DNA from: Methylotetracoccus oryzae
GTDB lineage: Bacteria; Pseudomonadota; Gammaproteobacteria; Methylococcales; Methylococcaceae
Length of the DNA stretch: 64,000 bases
Reading direction: 5' to 3'
Assembly: GCF_006175985.1 (NCBI RefSeq)
Contig: NZ_SRSH01000020.1
Location: 32,764-96,763, forward strand
Positions 36,801-45,785 of this stretch are shown here, one piece after another. The notes under the pieces are model-generated. The model saw only the letters and a program-made list of their open reading frames with translations. It searched no databases and was not told where the DNA came from. Numbering within the stretch: position 1 is the first letter of the stretch; every line of letters begins with the position of its first letter. A program made the position numbers and the translations under genes.

Positions 36801-38144
36801 ATGAAACGACTCAGTCTCGCTCAACAAATGTGCGAATGGGGCAGCGTGGGCGAGTGGCGCGAGCAGGTCCGCTCGGTGATCGCCAAGGGCGAAGAGGGCA
36901 AGCTCGCACCGTTTCTTGCGCTGTCGATACCTGGTATTACCGCGAACGAGCATCGGCGGTGCTCCGAACTCTGGATGAAACAGCGGATCGACGCCTCCGC
37001 CTCACCATTCACCTTTGCCCTGCAGGCCAAGCCGAAGATCCGGGTGGGCTACCTGTCATGCGATTTTCACGAACATGCCACCGCCCTGCTGATCGCGGAG
37101 ATGCTGGAAGCGCACGATCGGCAGCGTTTTGATGTCCTGGCCTATTCCTACGGTGCGAGCGATGGCAAAGCCATGCGCCGCCGTCTGGAGTGCACGTTCG
37201 ACCGTTTCATCGACATCGAGGCGCTGTCGACCGCTGAGGCCGCCGCCACGATTCATGGTGACCAGGTGGACATCCTGATCGATCTGAAGGGCTATACAGC
37301 GGCGACTCGCACGGCGATTCTCACCTATCGGCCGGCGCCGATCCAGGTCAACTACCTTGGTTACCCCGGTACGCTGGGCGGCGATTTCTGCGATTACCTC
37401 ATTACGGATCGCTTCCTGACGCCGCCCGAAACCGCCGCGGACTACAGCGAAGCCTTCGCCTATCTGCCGGGAACCTACCAGCCGCACGGACGACACTGTC
37501 CCGTCGGCGCGCGACCAACGCGATTGGAGGCCGGTCTGCCGGAGGACGGCTTCGTTTTCTGCAGTTTTACGCAAACCTACAAGATCACACCGGAGATATT
37601 CGACCTCTGGTGCCGGCTGCTGATCGATGTTCCCGGTAGTGTGCTCTGGCTCCTCCGGGATCCCCTGGCAGAGGGCAATCTTCGACGGGAGGCGTTCCAG
37701 CGGGGGATAACCGCCGAGCGCATTATCTTCGCGGATGACATGGCACAGGTGGACCACCTTGGCCGTCTACAGTTGGCGGATCTGGTGCTGGACACACTTC
37801 CCTACAACGCTCACACCACGGCCAGCGATGCATTGTGGGTGGAGGTGCCCATCCTGACCTGCGCCGGGGATACGTTCCCCTCGCGCGTCGCAGGGAGCGT
37901 GCTGCGGGCCATCGATATGGAGGAACTGATCGTCGCTGACCTGGACGAGTACTATCAGCTGGCCTTGGACCTGGCGACGGATCAGGAGCGCTTCAACGGC
38001 GTCAAGGCGAGGCTGGCTGCCAATCGGCTCACGACCCCACTTTTCGATGTGGCGAGCTATACACGCCATATCGAGGCGCTGTATGAGGCGATGTGGCTGG
38101 GTTATCTCAGAGGCGAAAAGCCGGGAATGGTCGGCCAGGGTTGA
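36801..38144 (+). CDS. SPINDLY-type O-GlcNAc transferase catalytic domain without TPR repeats
   Basis: This GT41-family glycosyltransferase of 447 residues is nearly all catalytic domain. It has IRVGYLSCDFHEHATALLIAEMLEAHDRQRFDVLAYSYG-type sequence (residues 78 onward), the acceptor-loop region VDILIDLKGYTAATR, QVNYLGYPGTLGGDFCDYLITD, FCSFTQTYKITPEIFDLWCRLL, and the nucleotide-sugar region LADLVLDTLPYNAHTTASDALWVEVPILTCAGDTFPSRVAGSVL. Most bacterial members carry many N-terminal TPRs that choose the protein substrate; here only about 75 residues precede the domain. The ATG at 36801 is the second in the frame. It converges on a TPR-containing glycosyltransferase gene, 85 bases away. It probably glycosylates proteins, but no acceptor is known. 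Confidence 0.88.
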   Translation: MKRLSLAQQMCEWGSVGEWREQVRSVIAKGEEGKLAPFLALSIPGITANEHRRCSELWMKQRIDASASPFTFALQAKPKIRVGYLSCDFHEHATALLIAEMLEAHDRQRFDVLAYSYGASDGKAMRRRLECTFDRFIDIEALSTAEAAATIHGDQVDILIDLKGYTAATRTAILTYRPAPIQVNYLGYPGTLGGDFCDYLITDRFLTPPETAADYSEAFAYLPGTYQPHGRHCPVGARPTRLEAGLPEDGFVFCSFTQTYKITPEIFDLWCRLLIDVPGSVLWLLRDPLAEGNLRREAFQRGITAERIIFADDMAQVDHLGRLQLADLVLDTLPYNAHTTASDALWVEVPILTCAGDTFPSRVAGSVLRAIDMEELIVADLDEYYQLALDLATDQERFNGVKARLAANRLTTPLFDVASYTRHIEALYEAMWLGYLRGEKPGMVGQG

Positions 38145-38229
38145 AGCGGATGGTTGGGAATCGCATAGCACGCCTTTGTTTGGCCCCGAGCCATGGCAGC
38201 GCGGAACTCGGCCGGCCAGCTTCACCGGC

Positions 38230-40506
38230 TCAGGGATAAGCGCTGGTCGGATGTCCACTTACCTCCGGCGCGATGCGGCCGATGACCTCCTCCCAGCTTT
38301 CGTCGGTTCTGCGGCGTTGTATTCGGACGCTCGGATACCAAGGGCTCGCAGCTTCGTGTCGCAGCCAACGCCAATGGTGGAACGGTCCGATCAGTACGCA
38401 GGCGGGTTTCCCCAGCGCGCCAGCCAGATGGATGGGCAGGGAGTCGACACCGATCACGCCATCGAGCTGCTCGACCAACGCGGCGGTTCGCGCGGGCGTC
38501 GTCATCTCGGGCTCCAGGTCGACGATGCCGCGGCTTTCCAACCATGCCGCATCTTCGCGGGAGGGCTTGTCCTGCAACGAGAAGAACCGAGCGCCTTGGT
38601 CCTCCAGCAGGGCTGCCAACGCCGCCAGCGCCGGCCCGCCGCGGTCGCAGCCGCTCCAGCACAGGCCGACGCGTCGCTGGCCCTTGCCGGGGAGAGGTGC
38701 CGGTCGTGCCGAGATGTCCGCAAGCGACAGGTAAGGCACTGTAGAGGGGAGATCCATCCGCGTGATGCCCAGCAAACGCGGCAGACTGAGTAGCGAGCAG
38801 TAGACATCGAACCGGTCGAGCGCTATCGCATCGGGGATGCGGGCTTCCGCGACGCCCTCGATCTTGGCCAGCAGTGGACGCTGTTCCTCGCTGCACGAGA
38901 CGATCAGCCGGCGGCAGTGGCGAGCCGCGCGCGGCAGGAACCGGGCAAATTGCACGACATCGAGCAGGCTGCCCTCGGTATGGACCAGCAGCACCTGATC
39001 ACTGATCGGCGCGCCCGTCCATAGCGGTTGCGGGCACGCAAAGCGGACAGCGTCGGGTAGTTCGCGCCGCCACTCCCACTCTGCCCAGCCCTCGTCATAA
39101 CGCCCCTCGGACAGCAGCACGACACCACGAGTGACATGCGCCGCAGCAAACTGGCCGTCGGCGGCCAGCGATGCTTCGCTGCCCTGGAGTGCTTCGACCC
39201 AGCGCCCCCGGGCCGCGTGGCATAGCGCCAGTCGGTGGTGGGCATCGGCATGGCTGGGCTCGTCCCTGACGAGGCGTGTCAGTTCGCGCTCCGCCTCGTG
39301 CCAGGACTCGCAGTCCATATGGATCTTGGCCAACTCGTAGCGGGCTCCCGTCTGCTCCGGCTGGTCGGCCAGGATCGCCCCCAACATCGATACCGCTGCG
39401 GCAGATTGCCCCGTGCGATGCGCTTGGGCTGCCTGTGCGATGGCTGAGAGCACAGGGTCTGGGGGCACGATCTCCGCCAGTGCTTCATCCGGCAGGGCGT
39501 ACGAGGTCCGCAGCAGGTCGTCATGCGGGTCGAGTACCGCGGGGTAGCGGTGCGGCAGGACCTGGACCGCAAAGACTTCCTGCACCGAGCCCGTAAACAC
39601 GACGAACGCGACGGTTGCTCCAGTGGCGGTGTCGATGACCCAGACCCCACACTGTCGCTCGGCAACCCGTGCCGTCAGCGGCAGGCCGGCAAAGACCGCC
39701 GTTTCGCGCACCTGCGACAAGCCGACGAAGGCGTAGCGGCCAACGAAATCGAGGCCGCGCGTGAAGCCCGGTACTTCGGCAACCACGGTCTTTTTTCCGT
39801 TCGACGGATCGATCGTGGCCAGGGTGCCGGCGCCCGATTCCAGTACCCACAGGCGGCCTTGATGCCAGCGGGGCGAATGCGGCATCGACAAGCCCTCGGC
39901 CACGATCCGGCCGTCAGGAATGCTCATCAGGATCCCGCCGCGGGCCTTGTCGGCGCGCCACCCCGCCGCCTGGTCCGAGCGCCCGAGGGCGGTCGCGAAA
40001 GCCGGCTGCCCGTCTTTCAGTGCAAGTCCGTTCAGGTGGCAGCGGTCCGTCAGATCGTAGCCGGTCACGAAGGGAGGGCGCCAACGCGGGCGAATGCTGT
40101 AGGCCGGATCGCGCGTGCACAGGCAGGACATGCGGGTGTTGACCAGCCACAGTTCGCCATCCGCTGCATAGGCCATTTCGTGGATGTCGATGTCGCCGGT
40201 GACGTGGATCTGGCGCGGGAGGTAACAGGCATCATGCCGCTCGGCGTCCGGCAGCTTCTCTGCGACTGCGGGCACATCCCGGTATTCGATCAGCTGGTAA
40301 CCCGTGCCGACCGCCAGACGTCCGCCTTCGGCGGCGAGGCCCATCGGCCGCTCCAGCCCGCAGAAGTGCGTGTTCAGGACTCCGCCCTGTGCGCGGAGGA
40401 TGATCAGCTGTCCGGCCTGATAGGTGGAGACGAGTACCGAGACGCCCAGTTGCTCGAGGGCGGCCGGGAACGAAGTCGTATGCTGGCTGGCGAAAGGTAG
40501 GGCCAC
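38230..40506 (-). CDS. TIGR03032 - TPR - glycosyltransferase-9-like fusion protein
   Basis: This 758-residue protein has three parts. Residues 1-350 are a TIGR03032 beta-propeller-like domain, with VSTYQAGQLIIL, GLERPMGLA, IHEMAYAADGELWLVNTRMSCLC, HLNGLALKDG, MPHSPRWHQGRLWVLESGAGTL and PGFTRGLDFVGRYAFVGLSQVRE. Residues 360-480 are TPR repeats (ARYELAKIHMDCESWHEAEREL; ADAHHRLALCHAARGRWVEAL). The C-terminal 270 residues resemble heptosyltransferase/GT9 domains, with QVLLVHTEGSLLDVVQFARFL, RRVGLCWSGC, GVIGVDSLPIHLAGALGKPACVLIGPFHHWRW. TIGR03032 proteins are often separate. The start is GTG 40506, with GGAAG seven bases upstream. It lies 140 bases downstream of the propeller/beta-helix operon on the same strand and may modify those proteins. 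Confidence 0.88.
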   Translation of the reverse strand: MALPFASQHTTSFPAALEQLGVSVLVSTYQAGQLIILRAQGGVLNTHFCGLERPMGLAAEGGRLAVGTGYQLIEYRDVPAVAEKLPDAERHDACYLPRQIHVTGDIDIHEMAYAADGELWLVNTRMSCLCTRDPAYSIRPRWRPPFVTGYDLTDRCHLNGLALKDGQPAFATALGRSDQAAGWRADKARGGILMSIPDGRIVAEGLSMPHSPRWHQGRLWVLESGAGTLATIDPSNGKKTVVAEVPGFTRGLDFVGRYAFVGLSQVRETAVFAGLPLTARVAERQCGVWVIDTATGATVAFVVFTGSVQEVFAVQVLPHRYPAVLDPHDDLLRTSYALPDEALAEIVPPDPVLSAIAQAAQAHRTGQSAAAVSMLGAILADQPEQTGARYELAKIHMDCESWHEAERELTRLVRDEPSHADAHHRLALCHAARGRWVEALQGSEASLAADGQFAAAHVTRGVVLLSEGRYDEGWAEWEWRRELPDAVRFACPQPLWTGAPISDQVLLVHTEGSLLDVVQFARFLPRAARHCRRLIVSCSEEQRPLLAKIEGVAEARIPDAIALDRFDVYCSLLSLPRLLGITRMDLPSTVPYLSLADISARPAPLPGKGQRRVGLCWSGCDRGGPALAALAALLEDQGARFFSLQDKPSREDAAWLESRGIVDLEPEMTTPARTAALVEQLDGVIGVDSLPIHLAGALGKPACVLIGPFHHWRWLRHEAASPWYPSVRIQRRRTDESWEEVIGRIAPEVSGHPTSAYP

Positions 40507-40646
40507 AGGGTCGCTTCCGGAAGTGTCGGGCCGGCGTGTCGAAACCTCACCGCCACGTTGTCGTCAGCCGGCCCGTGATCCCGAATGACAGACGCGCGGG
40601 CAGCATACTGGCAACGCACACCGTGTGTTTGCGACCCGCGGTGAGT

Positions 40647-42572
40647 CTAGCCGCAGCCCAGTGCGCCCTGCAAGGACTCGATCTGCGCCTCCAGTTCGGA
40701 TGCTGCGGCGCCGGTGACGTAGTCATCCCGATTCGGCGTGCCATCGGTGCCGATACGCTGTCGAGTGGCAGCCAATTGTCCGCAGGCTCTGGGTGCTGTT
40801 GCCTCTCCTGCCAGAAACTCACCTGTCAGCAGCAACTGGTTGCGAACGGCTTGCAGCTTTTGCTGTTGCTCGCTCTTTGTCTTGCCGGCGCCGGTCAGCT
40901 CTCCGCTCGCGGCCGACTGATCGAAAAACGTAACCAATGACTGGATTTTCGGCGCTACCGGCCTGATGCGCTCAAACGCGCCGAGGTCACAGTGCTGGCC
41001 CTGAGGGCGCGGCGTCTCACGCTGGTCGGTTCTGCGGCAGGCCGCATCGTCTGCCGCCTCCAACACCGGACTGCCGGGGAGCAGCGCGTGGGTCAGCGTC
41101 GGTCCGCCGTTGTCCAACAGTCGCCCAAGCCTGGGATCACCCTGGATGCCGCCATGGTCCGATACCCCGCAGCTGCCGTCCTCGATCAGATTGATGCCCG
41201 CAAACTCGAGCGTGGCAGAGTCGGTCTTGTAGCAGTCGGGTCCCGGTCCGATGCTGTTCGCGAAGATGCTGTTGATCAGCGTCAGGCGTCCGTCAAAATA
41301 CATGTACAGGGCGCCGCCATGCCCCTCCGCACGATTCCCCGTGACCGTGCTGTTCCGGACGGTCAGTCGTCCGTCATAGCGAAAGCTCGAGTTGTAGATC
41401 GCGCCGCCGACCCAGCCGGCCGCATTGCCGGACAGTGTGCTGTTGGCCAGGGACAAGGGACCGTCCCAGTTTAGGATGGCGCCACCACCGTAGCCGGCGT
41501 CGTTGCCGTGGAAGGTGCTGGCAAGAATCGCCACGCTGCCGCCTTCCTCGCCATAGAAGCGCCGGCCATTGACCAGGCCGCCGCCGAACTCATCCGCGTC
41601 GTTGCCCGAAACGGTGCTCTGCAATAGGGTCAGGCTGCCTCCATCGTCGTTGGCGAGGCCTCCTCCGGCATAGGCAGCGTTCCGGGACACGGCCGTTCGG
41701 GTCAGCTTTGCCTCTCCGAAGTTAAAGAGGCCACCCCCGTAGTAGGTCGCATCGTTGCCGGAGAGCGTGCTGTCGATCACGGCTAGTTGGCCGTTGAAGT
41801 TGTAGAGTCCCCCGCCGTCGTAGCTGGCGCGATTGCGGGTTACCTTGCTCGTGCGCAGCGTCAAGGTACCGCTCGCGTTCCGCGCGCCGCCTCCGTACAC
41901 CGCTTCGTTACCGGACACGAGACTGTCGATCAGCGTCATCGTGCCTGTCTGGTTGTCGAGACCACCACCGTTGTTGCCGCTGTTGTTCGACACGACGCTG
42001 TTCCGTAGGGTGACTTCGCCGCCCCGATTCACCACGCCGCTGCCACGATTCCCCGACACGGTGCAGGCCGTGAGCTGGGTAATGCCCACGTTGTACAGCC
42101 CGCCGCCGGAATCACTGCTGCCGTTGTTCAGCTCGACGTGATCCAGGGTCAATACGCCTGTCTCACTGACGGTGAGAAGACGGAAAGGCGGCGTGCCGGC
42201 TTGTCGAGACCGGCGGATGACGGCCTTCTTCCCATCTCCATCCGGGTCGCCGTCGATCCGGATCAGGCTGATCACAGCCGGTAAGCCATTCGCGCCATGC
42301 GCCGTGTTGTCCACCGTACCCAAGACATAAGCCGGCGCTGCCAACAACAAGGTATCCGGACCGCTACCCGCGGCGCAGCCGCCCGCAGCGGTGTCCGTGT
42401 TGGCTGCGGTCAGCGCATCGACCAGTGTGCAGGCCGTTCCGTCGACCGCAAGGGTCGCGGCGCCGACCGGCGCGCTCGCCAATGCGATTGCCACCGCGGC
42501 CGCGAGCGGGTGCCGTGCGCCGATGCCGCCGGACCTCGGAACGCAAGTCATTGTCGTGCTGCGGCGGCTCAT
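40647..42572 (-). CDS. Exported right-handed beta-helix protein 1 (choice-of-anchor Q type)
   Basis: This 641-residue protein starts at ATG 42572 and has a signal peptide ending PVGAA. The family opening ATLAVDGTACTLVDALTAANTDTAAGGCAAGSGPDTLLL follows, as in proteins related to choice-of-anchor Q and polymorphic membrane proteins. The central 350 residues are short parallel beta-helix coils, many containing GGG or GGA followed by NS, such as SGNDATYYGGGLFNFG. After the conserved end (GDPRLGRLLDNGGPTLTHALLPGSP, CDLGAFERI) comes an unusual helical tail of about 110 residues. No PEP-CTERM or other sorting signal is seen. The start overlaps the stop of the propeller gene (ATGA). It is a paralog of the gene at 43861-45660. 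Confidence 0.85.
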   Translation of the reverse strand: MSRRSTTMTCVPRSGGIGARHPLAAAVAIALASAPVGAATLAVDGTACTLVDALTAANTDTAAGGCAAGSGPDTLLLAAPAYVLGTVDNTAHGANGLPAVISLIRIDGDPDGDGKKAVIRRSRQAGTPPFRLLTVSETGVLTLDHVELNNGSSDSGGGLYNVGITQLTACTVSGNRGSGVVNRGGEVTLRNSVVSNNSGNNGGGLDNQTGTMTLIDSLVSGNEAVYGGGARNASGTLTLRTSKVTRNRASYDGGGLYNFNGQLAVIDSTLSGNDATYYGGGLFNFGEAKLTRTAVSRNAAYAGGGLANDDGGSLTLLQSTVSGNDADEFGGGLVNGRRFYGEEGGSVAILASTFHGNDAGYGGGAILNWDGPLSLANSTLSGNAAGWVGGAIYNSSFRYDGRLTVRNSTVTGNRAEGHGGALYMYFDGRLTLINSIFANSIGPGPDCYKTDSATLEFAGINLIEDGSCGVSDHGGIQGDPRLGRLLDNGGPTLTHALLPGSPVLEAADDAACRRTDQRETPRPQGQHCDLGAFERIRPVAPKIQSLVTFFDQSAASGELTGAGKTKSEQQQKLQAVRNQLLLTGEFLAGEATAPRACGQLAATRQRIGTDGTPNRDDYVTGAAASELEAQIESLQGALGCG

Positions 42573-43846
42573 TGTTCGCCTCCCTGCTCCAGCGTCGCTT
42601 CCGTCACTTCCAGCATCCCGATGCGCGATGCCCCCTCCTCGGTAAAGAACAGCCGGTTGGCGCCGTCGATGAGCAGTGAAGTCGGACCGCGGTAGACGTC
42701 CTGAGGCAGGCTCCATTCGGTCAGGCGATTCGTTCGGGCATTGATCCTGCCGATCCGCCCGGCGCTAGAGTCGGTCAGATAGATCCGGTTCTTGTTGCGG
42801 CCGACCGCCACATACGACTGGTCGAAGTTCTGGTCGTGATGGGTATCCCACTCATTCCATTCCGTCACGGCATTGGTTTCGGTATTGAGCCGAACAATCT
42901 TGTTGACCGCAGGCAGCCCAAAAATGATCTCGTGGGCATTGCCGAGATTCGGGGAAGCCGGGTTCCCGGTGCCCATGCCGAACAGATGTCGCTTGAACGA
43001 GTGCATCGGCCATTCCTTGTAAAGATTGGTCTCGGGGAACAGCAGGTTCATCGAGTTCGTTTCCTGCGCCTGCCAGAAGACGTGATCTTCCCCATCGACC
43101 AGGATGTCAGGATTCTGCGGGTCGTCGTGGGTGATCGGAAATGCGGTCAGCACGTTGCTCGACAGGTCCAGTCGATACACGGTGTGGTTGTGGTAACCCA
43201 TGACCCAAAGCTGACCGGCCGAGTCCGTGTCCATGCCGGAGGTATGGATCTCGCCGTCCGGATCGTGCTCGGTGACCGGAAACTCCCACTCGGTAACCTC
43301 GCTCGTCGCGGGGTCGAGCCGCCGCACGGTGCGGACGAAATCGCTGAAGAAGACATGTCCGGTGTCGGGATCGACATAGATCCGGAACAGGCCATCGCCC
43401 GGAACCGGCCACTCGGTCAGTTTCCCGGTGGCGGGTTCGAGCCGGACGATCAGGCGCGGGGTCGAGTATCTCCGGACGAAATACAGCGACTGCGAAGCCT
43501 CATGCCAAGCCAGCGGATGGCGAAGTTCCTCGCCGACCTCCCACTCGGTCAGCTTCGCGTCAGGCACGGTGGCCTGCGCCGTCGAGATCGGCGACAGATG
43601 GATCGATGCCGTTTGGCGCGCAGCGAGGTTGGCTTGCTTGTGCGCGGGAGCGACGCGGATCCGGCTTGGGGCCAGAGTCGTCTCAACCGGTAAGATCTGG
43701 CTGACATTCGGCAGCACGACCTGTTCGGTGATCGCAAGCCGCGTTGAGCGCGATTCGCCGATCCCGCCCGGATCATCCCAGGGCACCATGGCCGCGAAAA
43801 CTGCTCCAGCGAGTAAGCCGCCGGTTCCTAGGACCCTGGGTTTCAT
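42569..43846 (-). CDS. Exported Vgb-like beta-propeller protein 1
   Basis: This 425-residue protein resembles streptogramin B lyase (Vgb) in fold. An N-terminal hydrophobic segment serves as a signal or anchor. A long leader region follows, then propeller blades each carrying a variant of LTEWxxP or VTEWxFP (KLTEWPVPGDGLFRIYVD, EVTEWEFPVTEHDPDGEIHTSGMDTDSAGQLWVMGYH, RLTEWSLPQDVYRGPTSLLIDGANRLFFTEEG). Vgb linearises a cyclic antibiotic; most homologs have no tested function, and propeller folds also serve as binding proteins. It is preceded by beta-helix gene 2 (14-base gap) and overlaps beta-helix gene 1. Confidence 0.83.
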   Translation of the reverse strand: MKPRVLGTGGLLAGAVFAAMVPWDDPGGIGESRSTRLAITEQVVLPNVSQILPVETTLAPSRIRVAPAHKQANLAARQTASIHLSPISTAQATVPDAKLTEWEVGEELRHPLAWHEASQSLYFVRRYSTPRLIVRLEPATGKLTEWPVPGDGLFRIYVDPDTGHVFFSDFVRTVRRLDPATSEVTEWEFPVTEHDPDGEIHTSGMDTDSAGQLWVMGYHNHTVYRLDLSSNVLTAFPITHDDPQNPDILVDGEDHVFWQAQETNSMNLLFPETNLYKEWPMHSFKRHLFGMGTGNPASPNLGNAHEIIFGLPAVNKIVRLNTETNAVTEWNEWDTHHDQNFDQSYVAVGRNKNRIYLTDSSAGRIGRINARTNRLTEWSLPQDVYRGPTSLLIDGANRLFFTEEGASRIGMLEVTEATLEQGGEQ

Positions 43847-43860
43847 GTGTATCGTTCCTT

Positions 43861-45660
43861 CTATTGATGCGTGATCAGATTTCGCTCGGTCGCCGGGATC
43901 GATCCGTTCTCGGCCGACGCGGCTTGTTCGAGAGCGCTAACCAAAGGAACGACTGCCATCGCGGGCGTCTCGACGCGCTCGAACGCGCCGATGTCGCACG
44001 CGGCGCCTGGCGGGCGGGTGATGCCCCGCTGATCGGTTTTCGGGCATAACGCAGCGTCGGCCGCATCGATCGCCGGGCTGCCGGCTCGCAGCGCGTGGGT
44101 CAAGGTCGGGCCGCCGTTGTCGCGAAGCCGCCCGAGCTTCGGGTCGCCGCTGATCCCGCCGTTGGCGAGCACGTCGCAACTGCCGTCCGCGATTAGGTTA
44201 ACGCCCTCGAAGTTGCGCGCCAGGTAATCGGTGTCGCGGATCGAACAGTCAGAACCAGGCCCTTTGTTTCTTGCTATCAGCGTGTTGCTGAGTGTGATGG
44301 TCCCGCCCCAGTACATGAACAAGCCGCCTCCATCGGCGCCGGCGCGATTGCCGGTGAGGGTACTGTTCCTGACGGTCAGGCTACCGTATTGCCAAAAGTA
44401 ACCTGAGTTGTAAATCGCGCCGCCCTGATTACCCGCCCGGTTGCCCGACAGCGTGCTGTTGACCACGGTCATCGTGCCATCCCAGTTCTGAATCGCGCCG
44501 CCGTTGTACGTCGCTTCATTCTCCGTGAACGTACTGGCAGTGACGGTGACCTTGCCGCCTAGCTCACTGGGATACGGGCGGTACGAACGCCCGTTGACCA
44601 GACCGCCGCCGGTATCGGTCGCGGTGTTTCGCGTCACGGTGCTCTCCTGGATCTTGAGGACACCGCTCAGATTGTTCAGCAAGCCGCCACCGACCACGGC
44701 CTCGTTGTCAGAGACGGTGCTGCGCGAAACCGTCGCGCGGCTCAGGTTGAGAAGGCCTCCACCGTACTTCGCGCTGTTGCCGGCGATCGTGCTGTCGGTG
44801 ACCAGCACCTTGCCTTCCGGGTTCTGGATACCACCGCCGTAAAACACCGCGCTGTTACCGGACACGGTGCTATCGGTCAGTGTCACGTCGCCATTGAAGT
44901 TGTACAGTCCGCCGCCGTCATAGGTCGCGTGATTCTCGGTGAGTTCGCTGCGAACGAGCGTGACGCTTCCGCTCGCGTTGCGGATACCCCCCCCATAAAC
45001 AGCATCGTTCTTTGTCACGGCACTGCTGCGCAGCGTCAGGTCACCGGCCCGGTTGCTGATGCCGCCGCCATTGACGCCAGCGTTGCCGCTGACGACAGTC
45101 TCGCGCAAAGCCAGCTTGCCAAGATCGTTCGCGATCCCGACACCCTGATTACCGGTTACCATGCAGCCGAGCAAGGCCGCGGCGCCGGTGTTGTAAAGCC
45201 CACCGCCCAAGTCCGCAACGCCGTTCCGCAGGCTGACGCGACGCACTGTCAAGTCGCCGGCCTCGCCGACCGCGAGGATGCGGAATTCCGGCGTGCCGGC
45301 GCGCCGGGAACGGCGGATCACCGTGCCGCGGCCGTCGCCGTCGGGATCGCCATCGATCGTGACGACACTGGACACGACCGGAAGGCCATTGCTACCGCGG
45401 AAGGCATTGTCGACGGCGTCGAGCGTGTAGATGGGTGCGCTGAGCGCCAATGTGTCCGCGCCGCTCCCGGCCGCACAGCCGCCGGTAGCCTCATCGGTGT
45501 TCGCGGCGGTCAGCGCATCACGTAGCGTGCAATCGCTGCCGTCGACTGCGATCGTCGCTGCACCGGCGCCGCCGGATAAAGCCCAAGCGACCGCTGCCGC
45601 CAATGGACGCCGCCGCCAGCGTGACGGTCCGGACAAGACTCGTTTGCCTGTCGTCTGCAT
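43861..45660 (-). CDS. Exported right-handed beta-helix protein 2 (choice-of-anchor Q type)
   Basis: This 599-residue paralog of beta-helix protein 1 shares its signal peptide style (LSGGAGAATIAVDG), the opening CTLRDALTAANTDEATGGCAAGSGADTL, the repeated coils (SGNSAVFYGGGIQNPEG, AVVGGGLLNNLSG) and the closing block GDPKLGRLRDNGGPTLTHALRAGSPAIDA with CDIGAFERV. It differs in its tail, which is only about 35 residues long and lacks the long helical extension. The gene follows an unknown exported protein after 125 bases. Such proteins are usually surface displayed or released. No carbohydrate-active residues can be assigned. Confidence 0.85.
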   Translation of the reverse strand: MQTTGKRVLSGPSRWRRRPLAAAVAWALSGGAGAATIAVDGSDCTLRDALTAANTDEATGGCAAGSGADTLALSAPIYTLDAVDNAFRGSNGLPVVSSVVTIDGDPDGDGRGTVIRRSRRAGTPEFRILAVGEAGDLTVRRVSLRNGVADLGGGLYNTGAAALLGCMVTGNQGVGIANDLGKLALRETVVSGNAGVNGGGISNRAGDLTLRSSAVTKNDAVYGGGIRNASGSVTLVRSELTENHATYDGGGLYNFNGDVTLTDSTVSGNSAVFYGGGIQNPEGKVLVTDSTIAGNSAKYGGGLLNLSRATVSRSTVSDNEAVVGGGLLNNLSGVLKIQESTVTRNTATDTGGGLVNGRSYRPYPSELGGKVTVTASTFTENEATYNGGAIQNWDGTMTVVNSTLSGNRAGNQGGAIYNSGYFWQYGSLTVRNSTLTGNRAGADGGGLFMYWGGTITLSNTLIARNKGPGSDCSIRDTDYLARNFEGVNLIADGSCDVLANGGISGDPKLGRLRDNGGPTLTHALRAGSPAIDAADAALCPKTDQRGITRPPGAACDIGAFERVETPAMAVVPLVSALEQAASAENGSIPATERNLITHQ

Positions 45661-45785
45661 GGTTTGACTTACCCCTGTCAGTGTCCCGGGAACGAGCGCT
45701 CCCCGTCATTCGCGATCGACACCCCTGTCGCGCTCACGGCCTTGATCCGCTTGTCGGCCAGACTGCTGACTCATGGACGCGATGC

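Noticed and set aside
40647..45660. Autotransporter or PEP-CTERM identity for the beta-helix proteins
   Set aside because: The coils resemble polymorphic membrane proteins, but neither protein ends in a translocator barrel or a recognisable sorting signal.
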